From: Chloroflexota bacterium
GTDB lineage: Bacteria > Chloroflexota > Anaerolineae > Caldilineales > Caldilineaceae
DNA length: 35,263 nt
Direction of reading: 5' to 3'
Assembly: GCA_003451595.1 (NCBI GenBank)
Contig: DMDA01000078.1
Location: 1 to 35,263 of the forward strand
Positions within the stretch are counted from its first letter, which is position 1. Each line of letters opens with the position of its first letter. The notes below the pieces were generated by a model that was not told the origin of the DNA, made no database searches, and saw only the letters and a list, made by a program, of their open reading frames with translations. The translations under genes were made by a program, and so were the position numbers. Below, piece by piece: positions 1 through 8,414 of this stretch.

Positions 1-30
1 CTCAGAGAGTCCCCATCAGTAATGAACACC

Positions 31-72
31 AGGCAATGAAAAGCGGTTCACATGAACCGCTTTTCATTGCCT
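31..72. terminator. Perfect 20-bp-arm palindrome, probable terminator
   Basis: Arms at 31-50 and 53-72 are exact reverse complements around a 2-base centre. As RNA this makes a long hairpin from AGGCAATGAAAAGCGG and its partner, with a U-rich stretch (CUUUUCAUU) inside the stem rather than after it. It lies 24 bp past the stop of the minus-strand transposase gene, so a terminator is the simplest reading. It could instead be a palindromic end of an insertion sequence; the window edge prevents a decision. Confidence 0.6.
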
Positions 73-95
73 GGGTTGGTGGTTAGCATTAGCGC

Positions 96-560
96 TCAGT
101 CAGAGACACGTTCGTACCGATGCGTCACCGTCGGCTCCTGCGCCTGCACGATCTGGCGAATCGTCTCGACGCTGATATGATCGACGATGTCGTGATCGAT
201 CAGGTAGCGGCGCAGCCGTTGCAACGACCAGCGCGAGTAGTGTAGCCCCAGCAGACGTGGATTGGTGTTGGCAATAGTCACGATCGCATTGCGTTGTTCT
301 TCGCTGAAAACGGGTGGACGACCAGGTGATTTGCCGCTGCGCAGGCCATCCAACCCGTAACGATTGAAGCGATGAATCCATTTCCGCACATTGATTGGAT
401 GCAAGTGCACTTCTTCGCTGATCTCCGGCACCCGTTTGCCTGCTGCGGAGAGCATGATGATTTGCAACCGATGGGCGGGCAGGTCATCTTCAGGCGTGTC
501 CAGGTGCGATTCCAGGGTTTTGCGTTCCTGTAGCTTTAGCTTCCGGGTGTATAGCGCCAT
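96..560 (-). CDS. IS630-type transposase, HTH half only (orphan OrfA)
   Basis: The 154-aa product looks like the DNA-binding N-terminal half of IS630/Tc1-mariner-type transposases. A helix-turn-helix lies at about residues 25-65 (LSAAGKRVPEISEEVHLHP, then VRKWIHRF), followed by the RSGKSPGRPPVFS linker and a second helical domain ending in SVETIRQIVQ. The start ATG at 560 has AAAGGATG upstream. The gene stops where the catalytic DDE domain would begin. Only 95 bp remain to the window edge, much of it a palindrome, so no DDE half is seen. In many IS630 elements the DDE half sits in a second frame reached by frameshifting. This is therefore either a decayed element, an element cut by the window, or a free-standing HTH protein. 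Confidence 0.75.
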   Translation of the reverse strand: MALYTRKLKLQERKTLESHLDTPEDDLPAHRLQIIMLSAAGKRVPEISEEVHLHPINVRKWIHRFNRYGLDGLRSGKSPGRPPVFSEEQRNAIVTIANTNPRLLGLHYSRWSLQRLRRYLIDHDIVDHISVETIRQIVQAQEPTVTHRYERVSD

Positions 561-753
561 CTTTGCATCCTTTCAGCAGAATTCAACGCGGGCAGGGGAG
601 TTGTAGTGTGATCTGCAACCTTGCCCTCGTTGAATCTATGCTATCGGATGCAACGATTTAGGTGATCGTATAAATAGTGTATTTTTTGTCGATTACTCTG
701 GGCGGAAAGTGCTTTTGCCAGAATAGCTGCATGCGGGGGTGAGAAGTGCTTGC

Positions 754-1287
754 TCAGTGCGGCGTCCCTGTAAAGGCCCGGATTGGCGCATTTTGTCCAA
801 GCCGCCACCGCCTGACAAGCGCATAGCAGTGCGCTACAATTACGTCCCATGACGTGGTGAGCGACATCACGGCGTCGGCGCCCGCCATCAAGCCAGAGAT
901 CGTGCGTTCAGGGCGCGCGCCATTGGTGAGCATCACGAGCGGTGCGCGGCTCCCCATGCGAATCCAGTTCAACGCCGCCTGATTTTCATTGGTGAGGTGG
1001 TCGAATGCTTCAAAGAGAATGAGGTCACAGTCAGCAAATTGGTCGGGGTCCAGGTGACTGGTGGCGGATACATTGATGTGGATGGCATTGATATCGAAGC
1101 GCGCCAGCAAACGCAGTACTTTGTCATTAGGACGTTGACCGGTATGCAGGAGGGCGATCTTGGCTGGGGTCAATTCCATTTGCAGATACCCCGTCCGAAT
1201 TTCGGGCACATGGAAATACGCGTCTGTTCTAAACATGCTGATCAGTGCATCCCAATTCTTGTGAAGTCTCTTCTTGGCAGCACTCAT
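754..1287 (-). CDS. Degenerate receiver-domain (pseudo-response-regulator) protein
   Basis: The 177-aa product has a receiver-like fold from about residue 42 to 160: a hydrophobic first strand (IALLHTG), a strand ending DLILFEAF, VVMLT-like VMLTNG, and the GLMAGADAV helix-strand unit followed by a VxRRW helix. The residues needed for phosphotransfer are altered. The acidic pair after strand 1 is absent, the phospho-acceptor Asp is Glu (E93), and the conserved Lys after GAD is Leu (L143). Only the Thr (T121) and GAD are kept. There is no output domain; about 40 extra N-terminal residues are basic then amphipathic. I chose ATG 1287, with AGG 7 nt upstream, over an in-frame GTG at 1302. A strong promoter lies 98 bp upstream. 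It probably acts as a phosphorylation-independent binding module; its partner is unknown. Confidence 0.6.
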   Translation of the reverse strand: MSAAKKRLHKNWDALISMFRTDAYFHVPEIRTGYLQMELTPAKIALLHTGQRPNDKVLRLLARFDINAIHINVSATSHLDPDQFADCDLILFEAFDHLTNENQAALNWIRMGSRAPLVMLTNGARPERTISGLMAGADAVMSLTTSWDVIVAHCYALVRRWRLGQNAPIRAFTGTPH

Positions 1288-1617
1288 GCGGGCCTGAAGC
1301 ACGCTAAGTCACGATATGGATGTAACGCGCTCAGCACGACATCTGTACTGCAGTATTGTCGCGATCTCCGCACGAACATGAGCGATTATAGGCGACAATT
1401 TCTGAGGAATCAACGCTTTTCTCTTACACTTTGCTGACAAAGGCTATGCGCAGTATGCACGTCGCAGCCCCCATTTTTGTCAGGGCGTATTGTGGAGTGA
1501 AGTGTGTGGAGACTTGTGCTCACAACGGCGTTGCTCTGCCGTCGCCTGCCTAGATCGGAGAGGGAAGCGCATCAAGGGTGGGGAACAGATTGAGCATGTA
1601 GGGTGCAACAAAGGCGC
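1288..1617. other. Intergenic region with the promoter of the receiver-like gene
   Basis: About 330 bp without a credible gene. It holds the minus-strand promoter at 1385-1413 and otherwise no long inverted repeat or coding signal that I can see. The plus-strand reading frame that crosses it overlaps the receiver-like gene and has no codon bias or ribosome site. Confidence 0.5.
1385..1413 (-). promoter_or_regulatory. Sigma-70-type promoter for the receiver-like gene
   Basis: Read on the minus strand there is a -35 TTGATT (1413-1408), a 17-bp spacer and a perfect -10 TATAAT (1390-1385). The predicted start near 1378 gives a leader of about 90 nt before the ATG at 1287. The match and spacing are close to consensus, although no experiment supports it. 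Confidence 0.65.
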
Positions 1618-1920
1618 CTACAACTGGAAATTGCGACCGTTGTCCGGCACAGCTTTGTGACTGTAGTTGGTGACATAAGTCAACAACTTTTCGTGGAGTT
1701 TTTTCCAACCTGTGCTCTGGAGAATTTCTTGCAGCTTTTCTTTGCTTTCGACCGCACCTAGCGTCAGCATTTGCGGCCCTTCTCCGTACATGGTATACAA
1801 GACCTCGCTCGGCTCGATGCCGAGCTGCATCAGGCGTGGGGCGAATTCACGCACGACGAACTCGGAAAAGTCCTGTTCGCGCCCCATTTTGATATCCCAT
1901 TGCATCAGTAGGCGGACCAT
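1618..1920 (-). CDS. 100-aa protein, possible small ferredoxin-fold (Dabb/NIPSNAP-like) domain
   Basis: Reading from ATG 1920 gives 100 residues starting MVRLLMQWDIKMGREQDF. The pattern is a strand, a helix with charged residues (SEFVVREFAPRLMQLG), further strands (LYTMYGEGPQMLTLGAVE), and a helix pair ending in KKLHEKLLTYV. This alternation and size resemble small dimeric alpha/beta-barrel proteins, but I see no diagnostic motif, so the fold is inference. A longer upstream reading is open, but its extra residues are low-quality and overlap the divergent upstream region, so I rejected it. There is no clear Shine-Dalgarno. The gene is divergent from the secreted protein starting at 2077. Confidence 0.5.
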   Translation of the reverse strand: MVRLLMQWDIKMGREQDFSEFVVREFAPRLMQLGIEPSEVLYTMYGEGPQMLTLGAVESKEKLQEILQSTGWKKLHEKLLTYVTNYSHKAVPDNGRNFQL

Positions 1921-2076
1921 CGTTGTGCCCAATTCATGGAAAGAAACAATCGGTTGATCGAGATTCACGATACCAGAAGCAGGGAGGAAACGCAACTTTG
2001 CAGCCAGTGGGAGGCGCGGCGAAGCGATCCTGCGCCCGCAACTTTTGTATACGCAGGGTGGCGCTCCCACGCCGGT

Positions 2077-4110
2077 ATGCGCACCTGCCCGCTCGCTCTC
2101 GTGTTGTTGTTGGCGATCCAGGCATTGCTGATTGTCCAGCCTCTGCGCGCAGCGCCATTGATGCAAGTTTCCGCCCCCCCTGGTGAGACTATCCTTCCGG
2201 TTGTCAGCCCCGGTGCAATGACAACGGCCACACTCCATACGCACGTTGCCACGATCGTGCTTGACACCAGTGAGAGCGGCGGTGTCACCATTATGCTCAC
2301 CGCCACCTATGACATTCGCAATGATGGCAAAGAGGCGCTCCAGTTCCCTATCACCATCAATGCCTCCACGCCCTTGGTGTGGGAGCTGACGCAAGATGGC
2401 GCACCTGTGGACGTGACAAGCTCGACGGATGGCCTGGCTTCCGCCACCATCATCACACCAGCTAACAGTCGCACTGACCTAGTGCTGACAGCTAGCCGCA
2501 CCGTACCGGATCAACCCTTGTTGCGTCTCGTCTACCCCACTGAACTGTTGCGTCAATGGCGGGGACAGCGCAGTGTGCGCGTCGATCTGCGCCCGGATGC
2601 CCAATTTGACCCTGCAAGCTGGTTGCGTATCGAACCGGACACGTGGCGCTACACCGTCAGCGACGCACCGGAACGCGAATGGCTCTTTGAGGGCGAGCTG
2701 CCGCTGCGCATCCTCTGCACGCTGGTGGCGCCGGGCGTATGGCAGGAATTGCAGACCCTGCACGCCGCAGCCCAGGGAGCTGCACTACAGACCTACGCTG
2801 TGCTTGGTCAGCGGTACCAGGCGCTGGCCGACGCTGCCGCACAACTTGGCGACGGTCAGGCGCAGGCGCGCTTTCTGGCGCAGGCAACGGCAGCTTACGC
2901 CGACGGCATTCGCCAGGGTGAATCGATCGGCGCATCTGCCGTCGAATTGGCTGCGCTCCATGCCGGGCTGGCCGCACTGCACCGCGCCCGCGTCGTCGCA
3001 ACAGGTCATGCCCAGGATGCGCAGGCGATGGTCGTCGAAGCCGGCTTGGCGTTAGCCGGTGTCATGGTCGATGATCCGCGTCGGGGCGAGCTAGAGCAAT
3101 GGCAGGTTGAAGGGCTGCGGCTGATGCTGGCCGATCTGCGCCGACGGGGCGACATCCCCGGCGCGCTGGCGCTAATCGAGCAACTCCAGGCGCTGCCCGC
3201 CACCGCCGGCAGCAGCGATTTTCTGGCGCAAGAGCGGCAGGCGTTGATTGTCCAGCAGGCTGTGCAGCTCATTGAACAAGGCGACCGCGCAACAGCGTTG
3301 GCATTGGCCGGCGACTTGATCCAGTCGCCAACGTTGCAGCCGCCGGCGGAATATCGAAACCTCTTTGCCCGTTGGAACGTTTCTACTGCGATGACAGCAG
3401 CGGGCACGTCGGTGCGCGTCGTGGCGACGCCTGACGAAGACCGCAGCGCCGATGCGCAGGTAGCGCTCGACGCCATCGTGCAGACATGGCGCGCCACGCC
3501 GACGACGCGAGCGAGCAATCCGCAGCTTCGGCGCATCGATGCCGATGGCGTCCCCACCCTGTTCGAGCTGACCTTACAGTTGCCGGCGGGTGGCAATGGC
3601 GTTGCTCTTGCCAACACATTGCCAGCGGGGGCTGACTGGGCGCTGTTGCGCGTTCTGCTCGGCCAGCTTGGACCACAGATCGAGACGCACGCCGACGGCC
3701 TATGGCAACAGGTGCAGGTGTCGCAGCCTATCGACCTGCGCGCCGCAGGCGATCAATGGCAACGCCTGGCCGCCGAACTCGACCGCCAGGCCGCACAATT
3801 CGAGGCTGACGCCACTGGCGACGTGGCCGCTGATATGCAGGCATCGCAAGCGGCGCGACTGCGAGCGGCGAACTACCGCATGACGGCGCAGGCATGGCGT
3901 AAACTGGCGCAGGACAGTCAGTTGTTGATCTCGCTGGCGACACCCGGAGTGGACAGCGCTGCACGCAGCTGGCAGGTCACAGTCGCCAGCCCACCGCAGA
4001 TGCTGAACGTGCAGGTCACAGCACCCAACCCGGTGCGCCTGCTGCTGGCTGGTGTGGTCGCACTGGTGGCGATTTTGGGCGTAACTGCACTTTTGTGGCG
4101 CCTTTTGTAG
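2077..4110 (+). CDS. Exported, C-terminally anchored protein paired with a transglutaminase
   Basis: I start at ATG 2077 because it opens directly with a signal peptide (residues 1-25, MRTCPLALVLLLAIQ... ending near RAAP). The frame is open upstream to 1936 but without secretion logic. The 677-aa product has a beta-rich domain at about residues 45-210, a long Ala/Gln/Leu-rich helical region at about 215-440 that looks like a TPR-type or coiled solenoid, and a mixed domain to about 645. One membrane helix closes the C terminus (LLLAGVVALVAILGVTALLW), followed by a very short tail. No catalytic motif is recognised. The next gene starts 13 bp after the stop, so the two are surely cotranscribed. 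A role as an extracellular partner or scaffold of the transglutaminase is inferred. Confidence 0.7.
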   Translation: MRTCPLALVLLLAIQALLIVQPLRAAPLMQVSAPPGETILPVVSPGAMTTATLHTHVATIVLDTSESGGVTIMLTATYDIRNDGKEALQFPITINASTPLVWELTQDGAPVDVTSSTDGLASATIITPANSRTDLVLTASRTVPDQPLLRLVYPTELLRQWRGQRSVRVDLRPDAQFDPASWLRIEPDTWRYTVSDAPEREWLFEGELPLRILCTLVAPGVWQELQTLHAAAQGAALQTYAVLGQRYQALADAAAQLGDGQAQARFLAQATAAYADGIRQGESIGASAVELAALHAGLAALHRARVVATGHAQDAQAMVVEAGLALAGVMVDDPRRGELEQWQVEGLRLMLADLRRRGDIPGALALIEQLQALPATAGSSDFLAQERQALIVQQAVQLIEQGDRATALALAGDLIQSPTLQPPAEYRNLFARWNVSTAMTAAGTSVRVVATPDEDRSADAQVALDAIVQTWRATPTTRASNPQLRRIDADGVPTLFELTLQLPAGGNGVALANTLPAGADWALLRVLLGQLGPQIETHADGLWQQVQVSQPIDLRAAGDQWQRLAAELDRQAAQFEADATGDVAADMQASQAARLRAANYRMTAQAWRKLAQDSQLLISLATPGVDSAARSWQVTVASPPQMLNVQVTAPNPVRLLLAGVVALVAILGVTALLWRLL

Positions 4111-4123
4111 AATAATTGAACTC

Positions 4124-6571
4124 ATGGCTCAGACAACACAACCGACGCCACCGATGGCGCGACGATTCCGTTACCGCGAGAGCGTCTACTTTCAAGATGG
4201 CCACTGGCTCAACGCCATTCTGACCGCACTGCTCTATTTGATCCTGGCGGCGGCGCTCGATGCCGCCGGCCATGTCCAAAGCCTGGCGGTGGTGATCCCT
4301 GTTGCGGCAGGCGCGTATCTGCTTGGCTTGCTGATGTCGTTCAGCCGCTTCGACGGCTTTTTTGCACTGTCACACAGCATGTTTGTCGGTCTAGCCTGGA
4401 TTCTTTACTCGATCGCGCGCACCGTGCCTGCCAATCAGATCGAGCCTTTCCTCGCTAACCCCAACGTCAGCGAGTTGCAGGCGCGCGTCTACTTCGTGCT
4501 GCTACGGCTGCTTGACTGGGTGGATGCTGCGCTGAGTCGCTCCGCCAGCGCCGACAACTATGTCTTTATCTTCGAGATTTGCTTTCTAGTGTGGTGGCTG
4601 ACTTATCTCGGCGTCTGGTCGATCTTTCGCTACGGCTACACCTGGCGCGCCGTCGTACCGGCGGGGGTGGTGCTGTTGATCAACACCTACTATGCGCCTC
4701 ACTCGACGGTGGGCTTTCTGCTGGCCTTTGTCCTGGTGGGGCTGGTGCTGCTCGTGCGCACGAATCTGGCCGAGCAGCAACTGCGCTGGCGCGAACAGCG
4801 CATTTACTTCCAGCCAGACATCGTGTGGGATTTTCTGCGCAACGGCGTGCTCTTTGCCGCACTGCTGGTGCTGGTCGCCTGGGTGCTGCCAGGACTGGGG
4901 CGCAACCCACAGATACGCGCGCTGTTGACGCCCATCAACTCGACCTGGGAGTCAACCGCCGAAAATGTGCAACGTCTCTATCAGGGTCTCAATCGCCAGC
5001 CTGCGGAAGTGACCTCAACTTTTGGCAATTCGCTGACGCTGGGCGGTGAGCGCAATGTGACCGATGCGCTGGTTTTTCAGGCGCAGGCGGCGCGGGCGCG
5101 TTACTGGCGCGCCGTTGTCTTCGATACCTACGAAGCGGGGCGCTGGTTCAACACTGCCGAAGAAGTGCAACGCTATGAACCGGGTGAAATTGCGCCCATT
5201 GCCAGCTGGCGCGCCCGCACTGCCATCAGCCAGACGATCACGCTGCTGGCGCCGGTGGGTGCGATCCTCTTTGGCATGCCTGACGTGGCGCAGGCTACGG
5301 TGCAGCTTGAGGCGCAGGTGCGCGCCCAGGCCGGCGCCACGCCGATCCCGGCGGCAGGCGCGCCGGCGGAGGCGCCGCCAGTCGAGTTCACCTTGCTGCG
5401 CACCAACCGCGAACTGGCGAACGGCGACCGCTATGTCCTGGTCAGTGCCGCCACCGACGCCACCGTACGCGATCTGGAAAACGCCAGCGCCAACTATCCA
5501 CCCGAAGTTCTTGACCGTTTCCTGCAGTTGCCCGAAGATTTCCCGTCCAGCGTGGCCGAACTTGCCCGGCAACTCACCAGCGGCGCAACCACACCTTACG
5601 CCAAGGCGAAAGCCATCGAAGCCTACCTGCGCACAATTCCCTACAACGACGCCATTCCGGCCCCGCCGGCGGAGCGCGACCCACTTGAGTATTTCCTGTT
5701 CGACATTCGGCAGGGCTATTGCGACTATTACGCGACGGCGATGGCGATGATGCTGCGCGTCGTCGGCGTGCCCGCGCGCACCGCCAGTGGTTACGCCGAA
5801 GGAACCTTCGACGAGGAGAGTGGAGCTTACTTTGTCACCGAACGCGACGCTCACACCTGGGTCGAGGTTTTCTTCCCAGAATACGGCTGGATCGAATTTG
5901 AACCGACCGCTGGGGAAAGCCCGCTGGATCGACCGACCGGCGATGACCCTGCCCAACTGACGCCCAATCAACCGCAGCCTGAGCCAACGCCCGCCGCCGG
6001 TGCACCTGGCGCCGAGCCAACGCCGTTGCCGGGGCAGAACGAGCTTCCTCCGCAATTCACCGGTGAGGAGTTGTTGGAAGGGCAAGAGAGCGCCGCCGCC
6101 GCTTCACCGCTGATGGCATGGTGGCTGGTGCTATTGGCGCTGATCATCGTCGTACCGATCGGCGCACTGCTGATCTGGCGCGTGCGCAGCAGTGGCCCAA
6201 CCATCTTCACCGCCGAGTTGCCGGTGCAGGTGTACGAACGGCTGGAACGCTGGTCACAGCGGCTAGGGCTGCCGATTCGCGCCAGCCACACGCCGCATGA
6301 GCACGCGCGCACGTTGAGCGGCGCCCTGCCCGAAGCTGAACCGTATGTGTGGGAAGTGACAAACTCCTACGTACGCTATCGCTTCAGCGGCGCCGAACCG
6401 CGCGTGGAGACACCTGGACAGACACAGCCGCCAGCGCTCTGGGAGACGTGGCGGCGGCTTGATGGCATCTTCTGGAAGGCCTGGCGACGCGCCTGGGTGC
6501 AGCGCTTGCGGCGTAAACCTGTCAATCTACACACGCTTGTGCCGCCCAAAGAGAAGGGGCGGCAGCCGTAA
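4124..6571 (+). CDS. TgpA-like membrane transglutaminase with DUF4129 tail
   Basis: The 815-aa protein has about seven N-terminal membrane helices between residues 29 and 258 (DUF3488/TgpA-type part). An extracellular region follows, then a transglutaminase-core domain at about 500-600. The catalytic triad is visible: Cys533 in GYCDYYATAMAMMLR, His577 in DAHTWVEVFFP, and an acidic residue Glu593 in GWIEFEPTAG. A Pro/Ala-rich linker, a final membrane helix near 665-688 and a cytoplasmic DUF4129-like segment (YERLERWSQRLG, with HEHARTL) complete it. The family crosslinks or hydrolyses amides outside the membrane; the substrate here is unknown. Unusually, an acidic Glu stands where many members have Asp, although Glu is common in this bacterial subgroup. 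The ribosome site is weak, which suggests coupling to the upstream gene. Confidence 0.85.
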   Translation: MAQTTQPTPPMARRFRYRESVYFQDGHWLNAILTALLYLILAAALDAAGHVQSLAVVIPVAAGAYLLGLLMSFSRFDGFFALSHSMFVGLAWILYSIARTVPANQIEPFLANPNVSELQARVYFVLLRLLDWVDAALSRSASADNYVFIFEICFLVWWLTYLGVWSIFRYGYTWRAVVPAGVVLLINTYYAPHSTVGFLLAFVLVGLVLLVRTNLAEQQLRWREQRIYFQPDIVWDFLRNGVLFAALLVLVAWVLPGLGRNPQIRALLTPINSTWESTAENVQRLYQGLNRQPAEVTSTFGNSLTLGGERNVTDALVFQAQAARARYWRAVVFDTYEAGRWFNTAEEVQRYEPGEIAPIASWRARTAISQTITLLAPVGAILFGMPDVAQATVQLEAQVRAQAGATPIPAAGAPAEAPPVEFTLLRTNRELANGDRYVLVSAATDATVRDLENASANYPPEVLDRFLQLPEDFPSSVAELARQLTSGATTPYAKAKAIEAYLRTIPYNDAIPAPPAERDPLEYFLFDIRQGYCDYYATAMAMMLRVVGVPARTASGYAEGTFDEESGAYFVTERDAHTWVEVFFPEYGWIEFEPTAGESPLDRPTGDDPAQLTPNQPQPEPTPAAGAPGAEPTPLPGQNELPPQFTGEELLEGQESAAAASPLMAWWLVLLALIIVVPIGALLIWRVRSSGPTIFTAELPVQVYERLERWSQRLGLPIRASHTPHEHARTLSGALPEAEPYVWEVTNSYVRYRFSGAEPRVETPGQTQPPALWETWRRLDGIFWKAWRRAWVQRLRRKPVNLHTLVPPKEKGRQP

Positions 6572-6578
6572 GTCCACA

Positions 6579-6632
6579 GGTCCTGAGTCTTCCGTCACCA
6601 GTCTGCCGATGCAGACCCAAAGACTCAGGACC
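6579..6632. terminator. Nested stem-loop between convergent genes
   Basis: Perfect 13-bp arms, GGTCCTGAGTCTT (6579-6591) and its complement (6620-6632), enclose a second perfect hairpin, GTCTGC-cgat-GCAGAC (6601-6616). It lies between the stop of the transglutaminase gene (plus) and the stop of the MBL gene (minus), the place for a bidirectional terminator. Neither side has a long U tract, so it may act as a 3'-end stabiliser or a weak terminator. Confidence 0.65.
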
Positions 6633-6642
6633 CAACACAGAT

Positions 6643-7299
6643 TTACAACGTTGGCGTCAACAACATAATCTGCGTTTCTTCCGGCAAATTGCTCTTGGCA
6701 ATCTTCAGGGTGTCCACCGGGTCCAGAGCGGTGGCGCCGAACTCCTTGAGGAACTTCTCGATACTCTCCAACCGTGCTGCCAGATCGGGGGCCAGCCCAT
6801 CGTGCCGATAATGCATCGGGATGACGATGCGCGGCTCTAGCAGACCAACTAGCTCAACGGCGCGTGCCGGGTCGAGCGTGTCGCCGCCGCCGACCGGCAC
6901 CATCAACACATCGACTTCGCCGATATTCAGTTCCTCGATCTCGGACTGCGTCGGCACTTCGCCGATGTCGCCCATGTGACCGATCGTCAGGTCGCCAAAC
7001 TCGAAAAAGAAGGCGACGTTGCGTTCTGGCGGACGGCCATCCGTGCGGCGATGATAGGTGGTCAGCCCGGTGATGAACACATTCTTCACCTCGTATTCCC
7101 CAGGCCCGGACAGCACCTTCGGTTCGCCGCTGATGCGTTCGACCGCATTGTGTCCGGCGCGGTCATGGCTGACGGTCACAATGTCGGCGCGCACCTTTGC
7201 CAACGCCGGACCGACCGATCTATCGTAGGGATCGCAGACTACGGTCACCCCGCCCTCGCGAATCCGAAAACAGGAAAGACCGTACCAGGTAATATCCAT
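6643..7299 (-). CDS. MBL-fold (UlaG-like, COG2220) protein with altered metal motif
   Basis: The 218-aa product starts at ATG 7299 with AGGAG 10 nt upstream. Family hallmarks are the N-terminal ITWYGLSCFRI strand pair, GEPKVLSGPGEYEV, the GHMGD segment (H108, D111) and IPMHY (H163). The first metal motif, HxHxDH in active MBL hydrolases, reads SHDRAGH at 44-50: H45 and H50 are kept, but the second His is Arg47 and the Asp is Gly49. One zinc site should therefore be lost or remodelled. From memory, relaxed versions of this motif occur in related proteins, so it may be a subfamily trait. The function is not assignable beyond a possible metal-dependent hydrolase or binding protein. Confidence 0.8.
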   Translation of the reverse strand: MDITWYGLSCFRIREGGVTVVCDPYDRSVGPALAKVRADIVTVSHDRAGHNAVERISGEPKVLSGPGEYEVKNVFITGLTTYHRRTDGRPPERNVAFFFEFGDLTIGHMGDIGEVPTQSEIEELNIGEVDVLMVPVGGGDTLDPARAVELVGLLEPRIVIPMHYRHDGLAPDLAARLESIEKFLKEFGATALDPVDTLKIAKSNLPEETQIMLLTPTL

Positions 7300-7348
7300 T
7301 GCGCTTGCACTCCTGCTGCTCAGGTGATCGGAACATTTGTTTCGATCC

Positions 7349-7377
7349 AATATACCGCAGGTTCGGCTTCATTCCAA
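7349..7377 (-). promoter_or_regulatory. Promoter of the MBL-fold gene
   Basis: On the minus strand, TTGGAA (7377-7372), a 17-bp spacer and TATATT (7354-7349) make a good sigma-70-type promoter, about 50 bp before the ATG at 7299. It sits in the divergent region shared with the inositol-monophosphatase-family gene. Confidence 0.55.
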
Positions 7378-7565
7378 ACCGCCTGGCAGTGGTATGATGC
7401 TCACCGGGACAACGTGTAGCGGCACGATGACTGCCGGATTGACGATCAGTCCTCCCGGAGGCTCGGCAGCCCGGAAGAGGCAAACGATGTTACGCGAACG
7501 TCCAGGAATCATCGACACACGTCGCCGGCAGTATGTAGCGACGCACAACGGAAGGCAAGCAAACG

Positions 7566-8411
7566 ATGCACATCGAAGCGAGAGATGTTGACTGTGTGAT
7601 TACGGTGGCGCGCGGCGCTGGCGATCTGGTGCGCCGGATGTACGCGTCTGGCCAGGCGACTGTACGCGAAAAGTCGAGCGAGATCGATCTGGTCACTGCG
7701 GCGGACGTGGCTGCCGAAGACTTTCTTCGCAGCGCCCTCGAGCGCCTCTATCCTGGCATCGCGCTGTGGGGCGAGGAGAGCAACCAACCGCCAGATCAGG
7801 CGCTGTACTGGCTTGTCGATCCCATCGATGGCACCACCAACTTTGCGCACAATGTCGCCTACTGCTCCGTCAATATTGCGCTGCAGGATGGACTAACTAC
7901 ATTGCTGGCCGTGACCTACCACATTGGGCTGGACTGCACCTACCACGCGCAACCTGGCGGCGGCGCCTATCTGCGCACGTCGCACGGCGAAGAAAGCCGC
8001 TTGCACGTGAGCGCCACCGCCAGCCTGCGCAAGTCGCTGCTGATCACCGGCTTTCCTTACCATCGCGCCGAAGCAGCGGACAACAATGCAGCGGAGTTCG
8101 TCTACTTCATGCCACGCACAGCCTGTGTCCGCAACTTTGGTTCGGCAGCCCTCGACCTGGCGCACGTTGCACAAGGCGCGGCGGATGGTTACTGGGAAGG
8201 CTGGCTCAATCCCTGGGACATTGCCGCCGGTGCGCTGTTGGTGCGTGAAGCGGGTGGGCGCGTCACGACCTACGGTGGGCGTGAGTGGACGATCCGCGAC
8301 AACCACATCGTTGCCAGCAACGGCGTCCCTGCGCTACACGATGCCCTGCTGGAGGGGATTCGCACCGCACGCGCCCCATTGACGGCGCCGCGTCTAAACA
8401 TACACGGATAA
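7566..8411 (+). CDS. Inositol monophosphatase family protein
   Basis: The 281-aa product carries the metal-binding motifs of Mg2+-dependent, Li+-sensitive sugar phosphatases: GEES at 69-72, DPIDGTTNF at 85-93, and WDIAAG at 217-222. Length and order match the family (about 260-280 aa). Likely substrates are myo-inositol-1-phosphate or other sugar phosphates, possibly including fructose-1,6-bisphosphate; the sequence alone does not decide. The start ATG 7566 has GGAAGG upstream. The Crp/Fnr gene begins 3 bp after the stop, so the two are one transcript. Confidence 0.9.
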   Translation: MHIEARDVDCVITVARGAGDLVRRMYASGQATVREKSSEIDLVTAADVAAEDFLRSALERLYPGIALWGEESNQPPDQALYWLVDPIDGTTNFAHNVAYCSVNIALQDGLTTLLAVTYHIGLDCTYHAQPGGGAYLRTSHGEESRLHVSATASLRKSLLITGFPYHRAEAADNNAAEFVYFMPRTACVRNFGSAALDLAHVAQGAADGYWEGWLNPWDIAAGALLVREAGGRVTTYGGREWTIRDNHIVASNGVPALHDALLEGIRTARAPLTAPRLNIHG

Positions 8412-8414
8412 ACC

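Noticed and set aside
1921..2394. N-terminal extension of the 100-aa protein
   Set aside because: The extra residues are low-complexity and overlap the signal-peptide coding region of the divergent secreted protein.
5015..6085. 356-aa minus-strand frame inside the transglutaminase gene
   Set aside because: Antisense shadow; the plus strand has the catalytic Cys-His-acid order and membrane helices.
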